Positions 33,399-41,674 of a stretch of DNA of 42,716 nt are shown piece by piece. The notes beneath the pieces were generated by a model. That model did no database searches. It was not told where the DNA came from and saw only the letters and a list, made by a program, of their open reading frames with translations. Origin of the DNA: Streptomyces parvus (GTDB taxonomy: Bacteria > Actinomycetota > Actinomycetes > Streptomycetales > Streptomycetaceae); assembly GCF_014648875.1 (NCBI RefSeq), contig NZ_BMRY01000021.1, positions 1 to 42,716 on the forward strand. The letters run 5' to 3'. A program made the translations under genes and the position numbers. Every line of letters begins with the position of its first letter. The first letter of the stretch is position 1.

Positions 33399-34148
33399 AT
33401 GGAATGGTTCGAGGACGAGACGTTGTGGGTCGATTTCTCGGATGTGTTGTTCTCCGCGGGGCGTGCCGAGGAGGCCCGGGCCCGGGTCGGCTCGTCCCCG
33501 CTGCTGCGGGTGCCTGCCGGTGCCGCGGTGCTCGATCTCGGTTGCGGGCCGGGGGCGTACGCGATTCCGCTGGCCGGGAGCGGGGCCGCGGTCACCGGTG
33601 TGGACCTCAGTGCGGCACTGCTCCGACGCGCGAAGGCGGGGGCGTCGGAAGCAGGGGTGGAACTGCGGCTCGTCCGGGCGGACATGCGCGAGTTCATCGA
33701 GCCTGACCGGTTCGACCTGGCCATCAGCATGTACACCTCTTTCGGGCTCTTCGCCGATCACGACGAGAACATGCGGGTCCTGCGGAACGTGGGGGCGAGC
33801 CTCAAGCCGGGCGGTCACTTCCTGATCGACCTGTACGGGAAGGAGATCCTGGCCCGTGACGGCGGTCTGCCGCACATCTTGGAGGTCGAGGGCGGCACGA
33901 TGGTCGTCCGCGGCACGATCCTCGGTGACTGGGAACGGTTCCGGGACGACTTCACCCTGGTCCGGGGCGAGCGGGCCCGGACGGCGTTCGTCGAGCACAC
34001 CCTCTACAGCGCTTTCGAGCTCAAGACGATGCTCGTGGAGGCGGGGTTCACCGAGGTCGAGTGCTTCGGTGGCTTCGATGCCGAGCCCTTCGACAACCAC
34101 GCCCGACGGCTGATCGTGAGGGGCAGCCGGGGGTCGGAGGCCGCCTAA
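33399..34148 (+). CDS. Class I SAM-dependent methyltransferase (paralogue 2)
   Basis: A 249-residue methyltransferase closely similar in layout to the one at 31427. Motif I is the more usual VLDLGCGPGAYAIPLA, followed by VTGVDLSAALL, the SMYTSFG segment and the ECFGGFD ending. GAAGGAG at 33386-33392 supports the ATG at 33399. It is divergent from the epimerase gene, convergent with the ATP-grasp gene (ends overlap by 4 bases), and has its own ECF-type promoter. Two diverged copies imply two different methylations, or successive methylations of one atom. Confidence 0.9.
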   Translation: MEWFEDETLWVDFSDVLFSAGRAEEARARVGSSPLLRVPAGAAVLDLGCGPGAYAIPLAGSGAAVTGVDLSAALLRRAKAGASEAGVELRLVRADMREFIEPDRFDLAISMYTSFGLFADHDENMRVLRNVGASLKPGGHFLIDLYGKEILARDGGLPHILEVEGGTMVVRGTILGDWERFRDDFTLVRGERARTAFVEHTLYSAFELKTMLVEAGFTEVECFGGFDAEPFDNHARRLIVRGSRGSEAA

Positions 34149-35368
34149 CACCGGGGGCGCGTCTCGGCGTGCACGGCTCCCGCCGCGGTGACCGCACGGT
34201 GCGTGGCGATCTCCGCGGTGGGGCCCTCGGCGAGCACGATGCCCACATAGCCACGTCCGTCCGTCAGTTGGTCGATGTTCGCTCCGACCGCCTTCGTCGG
34301 ATACCAGGTGGGCTGCCCCGGGTAGCGGGAGATGTCCTCAAGACCGTGCACGGCGACGAGTTCGCCCGCCTGTGCCGGGTAGGCGAGGACGAACGCGACA
34401 GCCGGGCCTCCGGACAAGGGGGCGTCGAGCAGCCGTGGCCGGACGCCGAGTGCGAGGTCGACCAGGCCGCCGTACACGTTCACGTCGAGCGCGCGGCACA
34501 TGGACTCCCCGACCAGCGCCCCGCCGATGCGGGGATTGACCTCGATCAGCCGTGGCCCGTCGGCCGTCATCGACAGTTCGATGTGGGCGAAACGGTCGGT
34601 GTATCCGAGAGCCGCGAGAACCTCCCCGAGCCACGCTTCGATCTCCCTCAGCTCGGTCGGCGGCAGCGCCACGGGGAACGCCGTCACGTCCTCCCGGAAG
34701 AAGGGCTGCGCGGACATGAGGCGGCTGGAGAGGCCCAGCAGCCTGGTCTCCCCCGCCCAGGTCACGGTCTCCGCGCTGTAGACCGGTCCGGCGAGGAACG
34801 GCTCGGCGAACAGTCCTCCGAAGAGGGAGGCGCCCTCGGCCTCCCGGTGGAAGCGGGAGAGGTCCTGGGCGTCGCGGACGAGCCATACGTTCTGGCTGCT
34901 GGTGCCTGCCGTGTCCTTGACGATGGCGGGCAGCCCGACGGTCGCGGCGAGCCGCTCCAGATCCACTGCGGCCGCCTCCTCCACCGGCATGGCTCCGAAC
35001 GGGCTGAGTCCCTTGCCGTGCAGGAGGTCGCGGACGCGGGCCTTGTCGCGTACCAGCCGTATGACGGCCGGGTCGACGCCGGGCAGACCGAATTCGGCGG
35101 CGAGTTCGGCACCGGCCACGCCCCAGGTGTCCGTCGAGCTGATGAGGCCGCGAAGGTCCTCGATCGATGCGAGAGCCTTGGCAACCGCCTTTCGGTCACC
35201 GGTGTCGACCGCGACGACGTCGACGGATCCAGCCGGCAGGGTGGCGAGTTCGTGCAGGTACAGCGGCTCCACACCGGTCAGCAGCACCAGTCGCTCGCCC
35301 GACTCGTGTGCGGCGCGGGCAAGGTGGGCGAGGCCGAAGGAGAGCATCTCAAGGCAGGCGATGGTCAT
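34145..35368 (-). CDS. ATP-grasp ligase (amino-acid/dipeptide ligase type)
   Basis: A 407-residue ATP-grasp enzyme, which couples a carboxylate to an amine through an acyl phosphate. PAIVKDTAGTSSQNVWLV contributes the nucleotide loop, and HIELSMTADGPRLIEVNPRIGG carries the Mg-binding Glu and Asn of the family. Members of this group make dipeptides (L-amino-acid ligases) or join amino acids to metabolites. The dipeptide epimerase nearby makes a dipeptide product likely. The ATG at 35368 has no ribosome site. The -10 of a shared ECF-type promoter ends 6 bases before it, so the mRNA is probably leaderless. It lies 97 bases downstream of the importer operon on the same strand. Confidence 0.87.
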   Translation of the reverse strand: MTIACLEMLSFGLAHLARAAHESGERLVLLTGVEPLYLHELATLPAGSVDVVAVDTGDRKAVAKALASIEDLRGLISSTDTWGVAGAELAAEFGLPGVDPAVIRLVRDKARVRDLLHGKGLSPFGAMPVEEAAAVDLERLAATVGLPAIVKDTAGTSSQNVWLVRDAQDLSRFHREAEGASLFGGLFAEPFLAGPVYSAETVTWAGETRLLGLSSRLMSAQPFFREDVTAFPVALPPTELREIEAWLGEVLAALGYTDRFAHIELSMTADGPRLIEVNPRIGGALVGESMCRALDVNVYGGLVDLALGVRPRLLDAPLSGGPAVAFVLAYPAQAGELVAVHGLEDISRYPGQPTWYPTKAVGANIDQLTDGRGYVGIVLAEGPTAEIATHRAVTAAGAVHAETRPRC

Positions 35369-35374
35369 ACCTAC

Positions 35375-35402
35375 ATGTCGGCTCCATGTCCGGGAAAGTT
35401 CC
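35375..35402 (-). promoter_or_regulatory. ECF-type promoter for the ATP-grasp gene
   Basis: On the minus strand GGAACTT (35402-35396), 15 bases, then CGACAT (35380-35375). It matches the site at 32216-32243 in both elements and beyond (ACATGTAG). Initiation would fall at or next to the ATG at 35368. Confidence 0.7.
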
Positions 35403-35465
35403 CGCTACGAGCGGATCCGAAGGCTGTTCCCGCTGTGTGAGCCGGGCTGCCGGAATCCCCCGTGA

Positions 35466-36254
35466 TCAGCTGCGGACGGCGTCCTCGACCGCTGGTATCT
35501 CCAGGGTGGGGATGGCCGCGAGGAGACTGCGGGTGTAGGCGTGGCGGGGGCGGGTGGTGAGGTCCTCGGTACGGCCCTGCTCGACGATACGGCCGTCCTG
35601 CATGACGGCGATCCGGTCCGCCAACTGCGAGACGACGGCGAGGTCATGAGTGATGAACAGGCAACCGAGGTCGAGTCGCTCCCGCAGATCGCACAGGAGG
35701 TTGAGGACCTTCGCCTGGACGGATACGTCGAGTGCCGTGACCGGTTCGTCGCAGATGAGCAGCTGTGGCTCCAGAGCCAGCGCCCGGGCGATCGCCACCC
35801 GCTGCTGCTGTCCTCCGGACAACTGCCGGGGGCGGCGGTCCCCCACCTCCGGTTTCAGCCCGACGAGGTCGAGGAGTTCACCGACGCGCGCCGACCGGAC
35901 CCGTGCGTCGCCCAGCCGGTGGATGCGCAGGGGTTCTTCGATGGCCTGCCGTACCGTCTGGCGCGCGCTGAGCGTCAGGGAAGGGTCCTGGAACACCATC
36001 TGGACCTGTCTCCGGTGCGCGCGAAGAGCGCGCCGCCCCCGGATCGCGTGTACGTCCACTTCTCCTACGCGTACCACCCCCGCATCGGGGCGGTGCAGCC
36101 CGGTCACGACGCGCGCCAGGGTCGTCTTGCCGCAGCCCGACTCGCCGACCAGCCCCACGATCTCACCGGCCGCCACACTCATCGTGACGTCCTTGACCAC
36201 CGTCACGGCGTCCGGGCCGCCGTGACAGGCGCTCACCTCCACGATCTCTAGCAC
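35466..36254 (-). CDS. Oligopeptide/nickel-type ABC transporter ATP-binding protein (DppF-like)
   Basis: A 262-residue ATPase of the DppF/OppF/NikE class. Walker A is GESGCGKT, the signature LSGGQQQRVAIARAL, and Walker B LLICDEPVTALDVSVQAK. The GTG at 36254 overlaps the end of the fused permease-ATPase gene by 7 bases, with GGGAGA upstream. It lacks the long C-terminal oligopeptide extension. It provides the second ATPase of the importer whose first ATPase is part of the fusion protein. Confidence 0.92.
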   Translation of the reverse strand: MLEIVEVSACHGGPDAVTVVKDVTMSVAAGEIVGLVGESGCGKTTLARVVTGLHRPDAGVVRVGEVDVHAIRGRRALRAHRRQVQMVFQDPSLTLSARQTVRQAIEEPLRIHRLGDARVRSARVGELLDLVGLKPEVGDRRPRQLSGGQQQRVAIARALALEPQLLICDEPVTALDVSVQAKVLNLLCDLRERLDLGCLFITHDLAVVSQLADRIAVMQDGRIVEQGRTEDLTTRPRHAYTRSLLAAIPTLEIPAVEDAVRS

Positions 36255-38233
36255 GAGGTGTCTCCCTTCCCCACGGCGACCGTCGGCTCACCGGGGTGCC
36301 GAAGGCAGGCCGACCGGTGTGCGGCCGCTCCTGCGAGTGCTTCCAGAGGAGGTGCCGCGTCCACGCAGGAGGCCACGGCAAGGGGGCAGCGGGGGGCGAA
36401 CCCGCAACCGGTGGTGTCGTCCGGGCCGGCGCCTCCTTGGCCCGGCATGGTCCGGAAACGGGTACCGGGTGGCGTGCCCGGGCGCGGGACCGCGTCCAGC
36501 AGCCCCCGCGTGTACGGGTGGTCGGGCCGGGTGAGCACGGCGGCGAGGGGCCCACTCTCCACGATCCGGCCGGAGTACACGACGGCGACCGAGTCGGCCA
36601 GCCGGGTCACCACCCCGAGGTCGTGGCTGACGACGACCATGGACATCGCCAGTTCCTCGCGCAGGCGCGCCAGCAGGTCGAGCAGTTGGGCCTGCACGGT
36701 GACGTCGAGGGCGGATGTGGGCTCGTCGGCGATCAGCAGCTCGGGCTCACAGGCCAGGGCCATGGCGATCTGCGCCCGCTGACGCATGCCGCCGGACAGC
36801 TGGTGGGGGAATTCGCGTGCGACCGTGGTGGGGTCGGGCAGGCCGGCCAGGCGCAGGAGTTCCTCGGTGACCCGGCGGGTCGCGGGGCGCCGCCCTCCGC
36901 GGCCCGCGTTGCGGACCGCCTCGTCGACGTGCGCGCCGATCGTCCTGAGCGGGTTGAGAACGGCGCCGCTGTCCTGGAAGACCACCCCTACCCTGTGGCC
37001 GTTGATCCGGCGGCGCTCCGCCGGGGTGAGCCCGACCATCTCGCACGTGCCGGCGCCGTTCGCCAGCGCGGCGGAGCCGGTGACCACCGCGTACGGGTCC
37101 AGCAGGCCGAACGGGGCCAGTGCTGCCGTGGTCTTGCCACTGCCGGTCTCGCCGACGAGGGCGAGGACTTCGCCCCGGCGGACCTCGTACGACATCTCCG
37201 CGACGACGCGGCGCCGCTCGCCGTCCCGCGGGTAGGTGACGGTGAGGTCCCGCACACGGAGGACCGGGGTCTCTCCGGGGCATCCTGGCACCGTCTCCGG
37301 TGGGGAGGATGTCGTGCGTTCGGCGGCACGGGGCGCGGACGGTGCGGCCTTCCGGCGGACCGGCCACGCCGACCCGGTTCGGGTCGGCCGGACCAGGCGG
37401 AGGACGGAGGGCCGTTCCTCGCCGGCCGCCAGCCGCTCACCGAGCAGGTTGCTGGCGAACACCACTGCCGTGATGGCGACGCCTGGCGGATAGGCGAGCC
37501 ACCACGCGGAGTCCATGAACGCCCTGCCTTCGACGAGCATCTGTCCCCACTCGGCGTTCGGCGGCGCGACACCGAGGCCGAGGAAGCTCAGGGTGGCCAC
37601 GCCGAGGACGATGGTGCCGACGTCGGTACTGGCGTAGACGAGGCAGGGTGCCAGCGCCGGCGGGAGCAGGTGCCGGCCGAGGATGCGCGCACGGCCCGCG
37701 CCGAGCAGGCGCAGTGCGTCCAGATGGGGGCTCTTGCGCAGGTCGGCGACGCGGGCGCGCGCGATCCGCGCGTACGGCGCCCACGACCAGAGGGACAGCG
37801 CCAGGATCAGGTTCTCCACACCGGGACCCTGTACGCCGATGACCGCGAGGGTGACCAGCATGCCGGGCAGCGAGACCACCACGTCGATCACCCGGGAGAC
37901 GGCCCGGTCGACCCGTCCGCCGAGGTAGCCTGCGGCGGCCCCGATGACGGCACCGGCCGTCAGGGCGACCGCGAGCACGGCCGCGGTGACCGAAAGGGAG
38001 ATCCGAGCACCGTGCAGGATCCGGCTGAGCTGGTCCCGGCCGAGCTGATCGGTACCGAGCGGGTGCTCCGAGGACGGCGGCAGCAGCCCGGCCGTGAGGT
38101 CGTTGGCGGTCGGATCGGCCGGGGAGAGGACCGGGGCCAGCACCCCGACGACCGCGAAGAGGATCAGGGGCAGTGCCAGCAGCACCGTGCCGATCCACGC
38201 GCGGCGCCCCGGACTTCGTGCCTCGACGGTCAT
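36248..38233 (-). CDS. Fused DppC-type permease and DppD-type ATPase
   Basis: A 661-residue fusion. Residues about 1-290 are a DppC-like permease with about six membrane segments, HPLGTDQLGRDQLSRILHGAR early on, and the ATPase-contact region DALRLLGAGRARIL. After a Pro/Ala/Arg-rich linker (about 290-340), an ATPase domain has Walker A GETGSGKTT, signature LSGGMRQRAQIAMALACEP, Walker B LLIADEPTSALDVTVQ, and a C-terminal oligopeptide-type Cys motif (GCGFAPRCPLAVASC). The ATG at 38233 overlaps the DppB stop (ATGA). Fusions of this kind are known in actinomycetes. The frame is intact, so this is a real fusion and not a sequencing error. Confidence 0.9.
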   Translation of the reverse strand: MTVEARSPGRRAWIGTVLLALPLILFAVVGVLAPVLSPADPTANDLTAGLLPPSSEHPLGTDQLGRDQLSRILHGARISLSVTAAVLAVALTAGAVIGAAAGYLGGRVDRAVSRVIDVVVSLPGMLVTLAVIGVQGPGVENLILALSLWSWAPYARIARARVADLRKSPHLDALRLLGAGRARILGRHLLPPALAPCLVYASTDVGTIVLGVATLSFLGLGVAPPNAEWGQMLVEGRAFMDSAWWLAYPPGVAITAVVFASNLLGERLAAGEERPSVLRLVRPTRTGSAWPVRRKAAPSAPRAAERTTSSPPETVPGCPGETPVLRVRDLTVTYPRDGERRRVVAEMSYEVRRGEVLALVGETGSGKTTAALAPFGLLDPYAVVTGSAALANGAGTCEMVGLTPAERRRINGHRVGVVFQDSGAVLNPLRTIGAHVDEAVRNAGRGGRRPATRRVTEELLRLAGLPDPTTVAREFPHQLSGGMRQRAQIAMALACEPELLIADEPTSALDVTVQAQLLDLLARLREELAMSMVVVSHDLGVVTRLADSVAVVYSGRIVESGPLAAVLTRPDHPYTRGLLDAVPRPGTPPGTRFRTMPGQGGAGPDDTTGCGFAPRCPLAVASCVDAAPPLEALAGAAAHRSACLRHPGEPTVAVGKGDTSC

Positions 38234-39306
38234 GGCATCCCCTCCCGGGTCCGCGCTCCCGGAACTCCGACCGGTTCGCGGAGCGCCGCGTCCGTACCCG
38301 AGGTCTTTCTCCCCGGGAGCATGGGCCGACGCCGGGAACGTGCGTTCCCGCCCCGCCGGGAACGGGGATCGATGAGTCCCTGGAGCACATCGGCACAGCG
38401 GTTGACCAGGATGAAGCCGCCTCCCATGACGAGCGTGGCCGCCTGGAGCGCCGGGACGTCCCGGGAACCGGCGGCCTGGACGAAGTAGGCGCCCATGCCG
38501 GGCCAGCCGAAGATCTGTTCCACCACGACGGTGGCCACGAGAAGGCTGCCGATGCCGAACGCGGCGACGGAGAGGATCGGTCCGGCGGCGTTGGGCAGTC
38601 CGTCCCGGATGACGATCGACAGCGTTCCACTGCCCCGTGCCTGCGCCGCGCGTACGTAAGGCCGGTCGAGGGCATCGCGCAGCGTGACGGCGACCACGCG
38701 GCTGAGGACACCGGCAACAGGCAGGCCCAGTACGGCCATGGGCATCAGCCACGTCGAGGGGCCCGCCATACCTGATGTCGGGAGCAGCCCCAGGCGGATC
38801 GCCAGATACAGGACGAGGAGGTAGCTCAGCCAGAACGACGGGATCGAGCTGACCAGGAGCGCGCCGGTGCGCAGCGCCCCGCGCAGCACTCCGCGTCGGA
38901 GTACCGCACCGGCGACACCGACACCCACGCCGACCACGACGGCGATCACGGCGGACCCGCCCACCAGTGCCAGCGTGACGCCCAGCCGGTCCGCGACTTC
39001 GGGGCCGATCGCGGCGTTCGTACGCAACGAGCGCCCGAAATCGCCGGTGCAGGCATCGGCGAGCCACCGTACGTAGCGCACGGGTGCCGGGTCGTCGAGC
39101 CCGAGTTCCCCGCGGACGGCCTCGATCTGCTCGGGCGTGGCGGGGCGGCCGGCCCGGGTCGCCGCCAGCACCGCCGCGGGGTCGCCCCGCGCGAGCAGGA
39201 CGAGGGCGAAGGTCCCCACGGACATCGCCAGCAGCACGCCGACGGTGTCCACGGTCCACCGCGCGACGTGACCGCCGGCCGTCGCCAGCCGGCCCAGCGG
39301 TCTCAC
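38230..39306 (-). CDS. DppB-type ABC permease
   Basis: A 358-residue membrane permease of the oligopeptide/dipeptide/nickel family. LGLDDPAPVRYVRWLADACTGDFGRSL is the class-typical external loop after the first membrane segment, and PYVRAAQARGSGTLSIVIRDGLPNA the ATPase-contact loop. The C-terminal 50 residues are a basic, Pro/Gly-rich cytoplasmic tail longer than usual. The GTG at 39306 overlaps the binding-protein stop (GTGA). It pairs with the DppC half of the fusion protein. Confidence 0.9.
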   Translation of the reverse strand: MRPLGRLATAGGHVARWTVDTVGVLLAMSVGTFALVLLARGDPAAVLAATRAGRPATPEQIEAVRGELGLDDPAPVRYVRWLADACTGDFGRSLRTNAAIGPEVADRLGVTLALVGGSAVIAVVVGVGVGVAGAVLRRGVLRGALRTGALLVSSIPSFWLSYLLVLYLAIRLGLLPTSGMAGPSTWLMPMAVLGLPVAGVLSRVVAVTLRDALDRPYVRAAQARGSGTLSIVIRDGLPNAAGPILSVAAFGIGSLLVATVVVEQIFGWPGMGAYFVQAAGSRDVPALQAATLVMGGGFILVNRCADVLQGLIDPRSRRGGNARSRRRPMLPGRKTSGTDAALREPVGVPGARTREGMP

Positions 39307-40862
39307 CCGACCGTCACCCCGGTGAGCTCCAGGTCCACGTCCGTGGGCGGAACGGTGAATCCCTTCACCGTGTCCCGGGTCGCGTAGACCCGCGGCCGGT
39401 AGACCAGGGGGACGAAGCCCGCGTCGGCTGCGACCTCGTCGTACAGCTTCTGGTACGCGGCGGCGCGTGCGGTGGGATCGTCCGCGAACACCGCCTTGTC
39501 GACCAGGTCCTCGGTGGCCTTCGTCACCCAGAGCGGGCCGCGGGCTCCGGAGGTGAACATGGAGACGACCGAACCCGAGGGGTCGTAGGGCGCGCCGAGT
39601 CCCTCGAAGAAGGTGATGTCGTAGGTTCCCTCCGCCCGCTCGTCGTAGTACGCGGCGGCGTCGACCGGGGAGATGTCGACGGCGATGCCGACCTCCTTGA
39701 GCGATCCGGCGATGGCCTCGGCCATCGAGCGGGGGTCGAGCTGCCCTTGGGCGGGGGTGGCGGGGATGAGCAGTTTGAGGGAGAGGCGCTTTCCGTCCTT
39801 GACCCGGTTGCCGCCGTCGAGGGTGTACCCGGCGGCGTCCAGTGTGCTGCGGGCCGCTGCCTGGTCGAAGTAGTCCGGCAGGTCGGTGCCCGAGTCGGGC
39901 ACGTTCGGGGGGAACACCCGCCGTGCGGGCTTGCCGTAGCCCTGGAACAGGGCCTTGGTCAGGGCGGTGGTGTCGATGGCCTGGCGCACCGCCTCACGCA
40001 CCGCTCGGTCTCCGGCCGGGCCGTCGGCGTTGAACCCGAGCATGATCGAGACGTCCGGATCGCCGACGAGCGACGTGATGTCTCCGCGCCCGCTCAGTGT
40101 CTTGGCCTCGACCGGTGTGATCGGGGCCTGGTAGGCGCCACCGATGAGGTCGATCTCCCGGTTGCTCAGTGCGTCGAGCCGGGCCTGGGAGTCCGGTATG
40201 ACCTTGAACTCGACCCGCTCCAGCTTCGGCCGGGTTCCCCAGTAGTCGTCGTTGCGTACCAGCTCGGCTCCTGTCGCGGAGTTGGACTCCAGCTTCCACG
40301 CCCCGGTTCCGACAGCCTTCTGGAACGTGCCGTCGGCTTTCGCCGCCTTCGGACTGAGCAGTCGTACCGGCCGGATGATCGACAGTTCCTGCAGCAGCGG
40401 CTCGTACGGCTCCGAGAGAGTCAGCTTGACGGTGTCCTTGTCCGGGGTCTCCACGGCCGAGATGACCTGGGAGGCCCGGAAGAAGGTGAACTTCTTGTTG
40501 CCCACCCACCGGTCGAAGTTCCACTTCACGGCGGCCGAGTCGAGCGGGGTCCCGTCGGTGAAGGTGACCCCGTCCCGCAGGTCGAAGCTGACGCTTCTGC
40601 CGTCCTCGGCGATGCTCCATGACTCCGCGAGTCCCGGCTTCAGCTTCCCGCCCTCCGCGTAGGTGACGAGGGGCTCGTAGACCGCGTCGAGCAGAACGAA
40701 GTTGCCGGTGAACGCATGCGGGTCCAGGGCGCCGGACTCCTCGCTCAGGCCGACGCGCAGCACCGTGCTGCTGGAGCCCGATGAGCCCGGGCCTGCGGAG
40801 CACCCGCCGATCAGCACGGTCGAGGCGGCGAGGACGACAAGGGTGGCGCGGGGTCGTAGCAC
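39303..40862 (-). CDS. Solute-binding lipoprotein of the peptide/nickel (OppA/NikA/CntA) family
   Basis: A 519-residue family-5 extracellular binding protein with a short signal and lipobox (STVLIGGCSAG). EDGRSVSFDLRDGVTFTDGTPLDSAAVKWNFDR is the family signature. Relatives bind peptides, nickel chelates or opine-metal complexes such as staphylopine. The GTG at 40862 has AGGAG 5 bases upstream; the start at 40910 lacks a site and adds a hydrophilic leader. It is the first gene of the importer operon, behind a shared ECF-type promoter. I expect it to bind the product of the adjacent enzymes or its metal complex. Confidence 0.9.
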   Translation of the reverse strand: MLRPRATLVVLAASTVLIGGCSAGPGSSGSSSTVLRVGLSEESGALDPHAFTGNFVLLDAVYEPLVTYAEGGKLKPGLAESWSIAEDGRSVSFDLRDGVTFTDGTPLDSAAVKWNFDRWVGNKKFTFFRASQVISAVETPDKDTVKLTLSEPYEPLLQELSIIRPVRLLSPKAAKADGTFQKAVGTGAWKLESNSATGAELVRNDDYWGTRPKLERVEFKVIPDSQARLDALSNREIDLIGGAYQAPITPVEAKTLSGRGDITSLVGDPDVSIMLGFNADGPAGDRAVREAVRQAIDTTALTKALFQGYGKPARRVFPPNVPDSGTDLPDYFDQAAARSTLDAAGYTLDGGNRVKDGKRLSLKLLIPATPAQGQLDPRSMAEAIAGSLKEVGIAVDISPVDAAAYYDERAEGTYDITFFEGLGAPYDPSGSVVSMFTSGARGPLWVTKATEDLVDKAVFADDPTARAAAYQKLYDEVAADAGFVPLVYRPRVYATRDTVKGFTVPPTDVDLELTGVTVG

Positions 40863-40918
40863 GGACACTCCTGGCGGACGGTAGCCATGGCACGGTGGGT
40901 GATCGCCCACCGCGGGAG

Positions 40919-40946
40919 TAGTCGGTGGGCCGGTGCGGATAGTTCC
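40919..40946 (-). promoter_or_regulatory. ECF-type promoter for the importer operon
   Basis: On the minus strand GGAACTA (40946-40940), 15 bases, then CGACTA (40924-40919). Spacing equals that of the three other sites, with a slightly weaker match. The binding-protein GTG is about 57 bases downstream. Confidence 0.62.
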
Positions 40947-40971
40947 CGCCGATCACCAGATGCTTGCGTGG

Positions 40972-41456
40972 TCATAGTGGCGCCCGTGCCTGACCGGCCT
41001 CCCCCGCCTCTGCCGGCGGATGCGCTCCGTACGCGATCCGCACAGCCCCGTCGTCGTGGCGCGTGGTGGTGGCTTCGACACCGAACACCTCGCGCATCAC
41101 GCCGGGGGTGAGGACGTCGAGCACCGGGCCGGGCGGCGACCGCCGCGCCGTGGTCGAGGACGACGATCAGGTCGCAGAGGCGGGCGGCGAGGTCCAGGTC
41201 GTGAAGGACGGCCAGGGCGCGGGCGAGGAGGACGCGTTGGCGTTCGCCTCCGGAGAGGGAGGCGTAATCGCGTGTGGCGAAGGGGCGGATACCGCAGCGG
41301 TCGATGGCGTCGGCGACGGCACGCCGGTCGTCGGGGCCCTCGCGGCCGGCCGGCCCGTGGTGGGGAGTACGGCCGATCTCGACGATCTCGGCCACGGTGC
41401 GGCCACCTGTGCTGCCCGCCGGGTCCTGGAGTACCGCGGCGGTTCGGGTGAACACG
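40972..41456 (-). pseudogene. Degenerate FecE/FepC-type ABC ATPase
   Basis: The minus strand encodes recognisable pieces of a siderophore-importer ATPase: TVAEIVEIGRTPHHGP, YASLSGGERQRVLLARALA, then VLHDLDLAARLCDLIVVLDHG. The N terminus with Walker A is missing. The stretch between signature and switch His, including Walker B, is deleted in frame near 41213. A 1-base frameshift near 41120 moves the C terminus (LTPGVMREVFGVEA) to another frame, ending at 40972. It cannot make a working ATPase. It suggests that an iron-chelate importer once stood next to the present peptide-type importer. The left limit is approximate. Confidence 0.82.
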
Positions 41457-41674
41457 CGCGGGAATCCAGCCGACGGAAGAGATCGCCATGATCCCAGCTC
41501 GGGCTGCTCACCCTCGCCGCCCGGAGCGGACTCAACGGAAAACGACGACGTCCCCGTCGGATCAACTACCGAGCCGTCCCATGAGTCGGGTGCGAGAGCT
41601 TCCGGGTCCCCCGGCTCGACGGAATTCTTCGCCGGGATCGCGAAAGGCCACGAAGGGGGTTCACTCGCCTCGCT

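Noticed and set aside
33296..33736. N-terminal extension of the dipeptide epimerase to 33736
   Set aside because: The added residues are Ser/Arg/Pro-rich shadow sequence of the divergent methyltransferase gene; the ATG at 33295 has a good ribosome site and fits family length.
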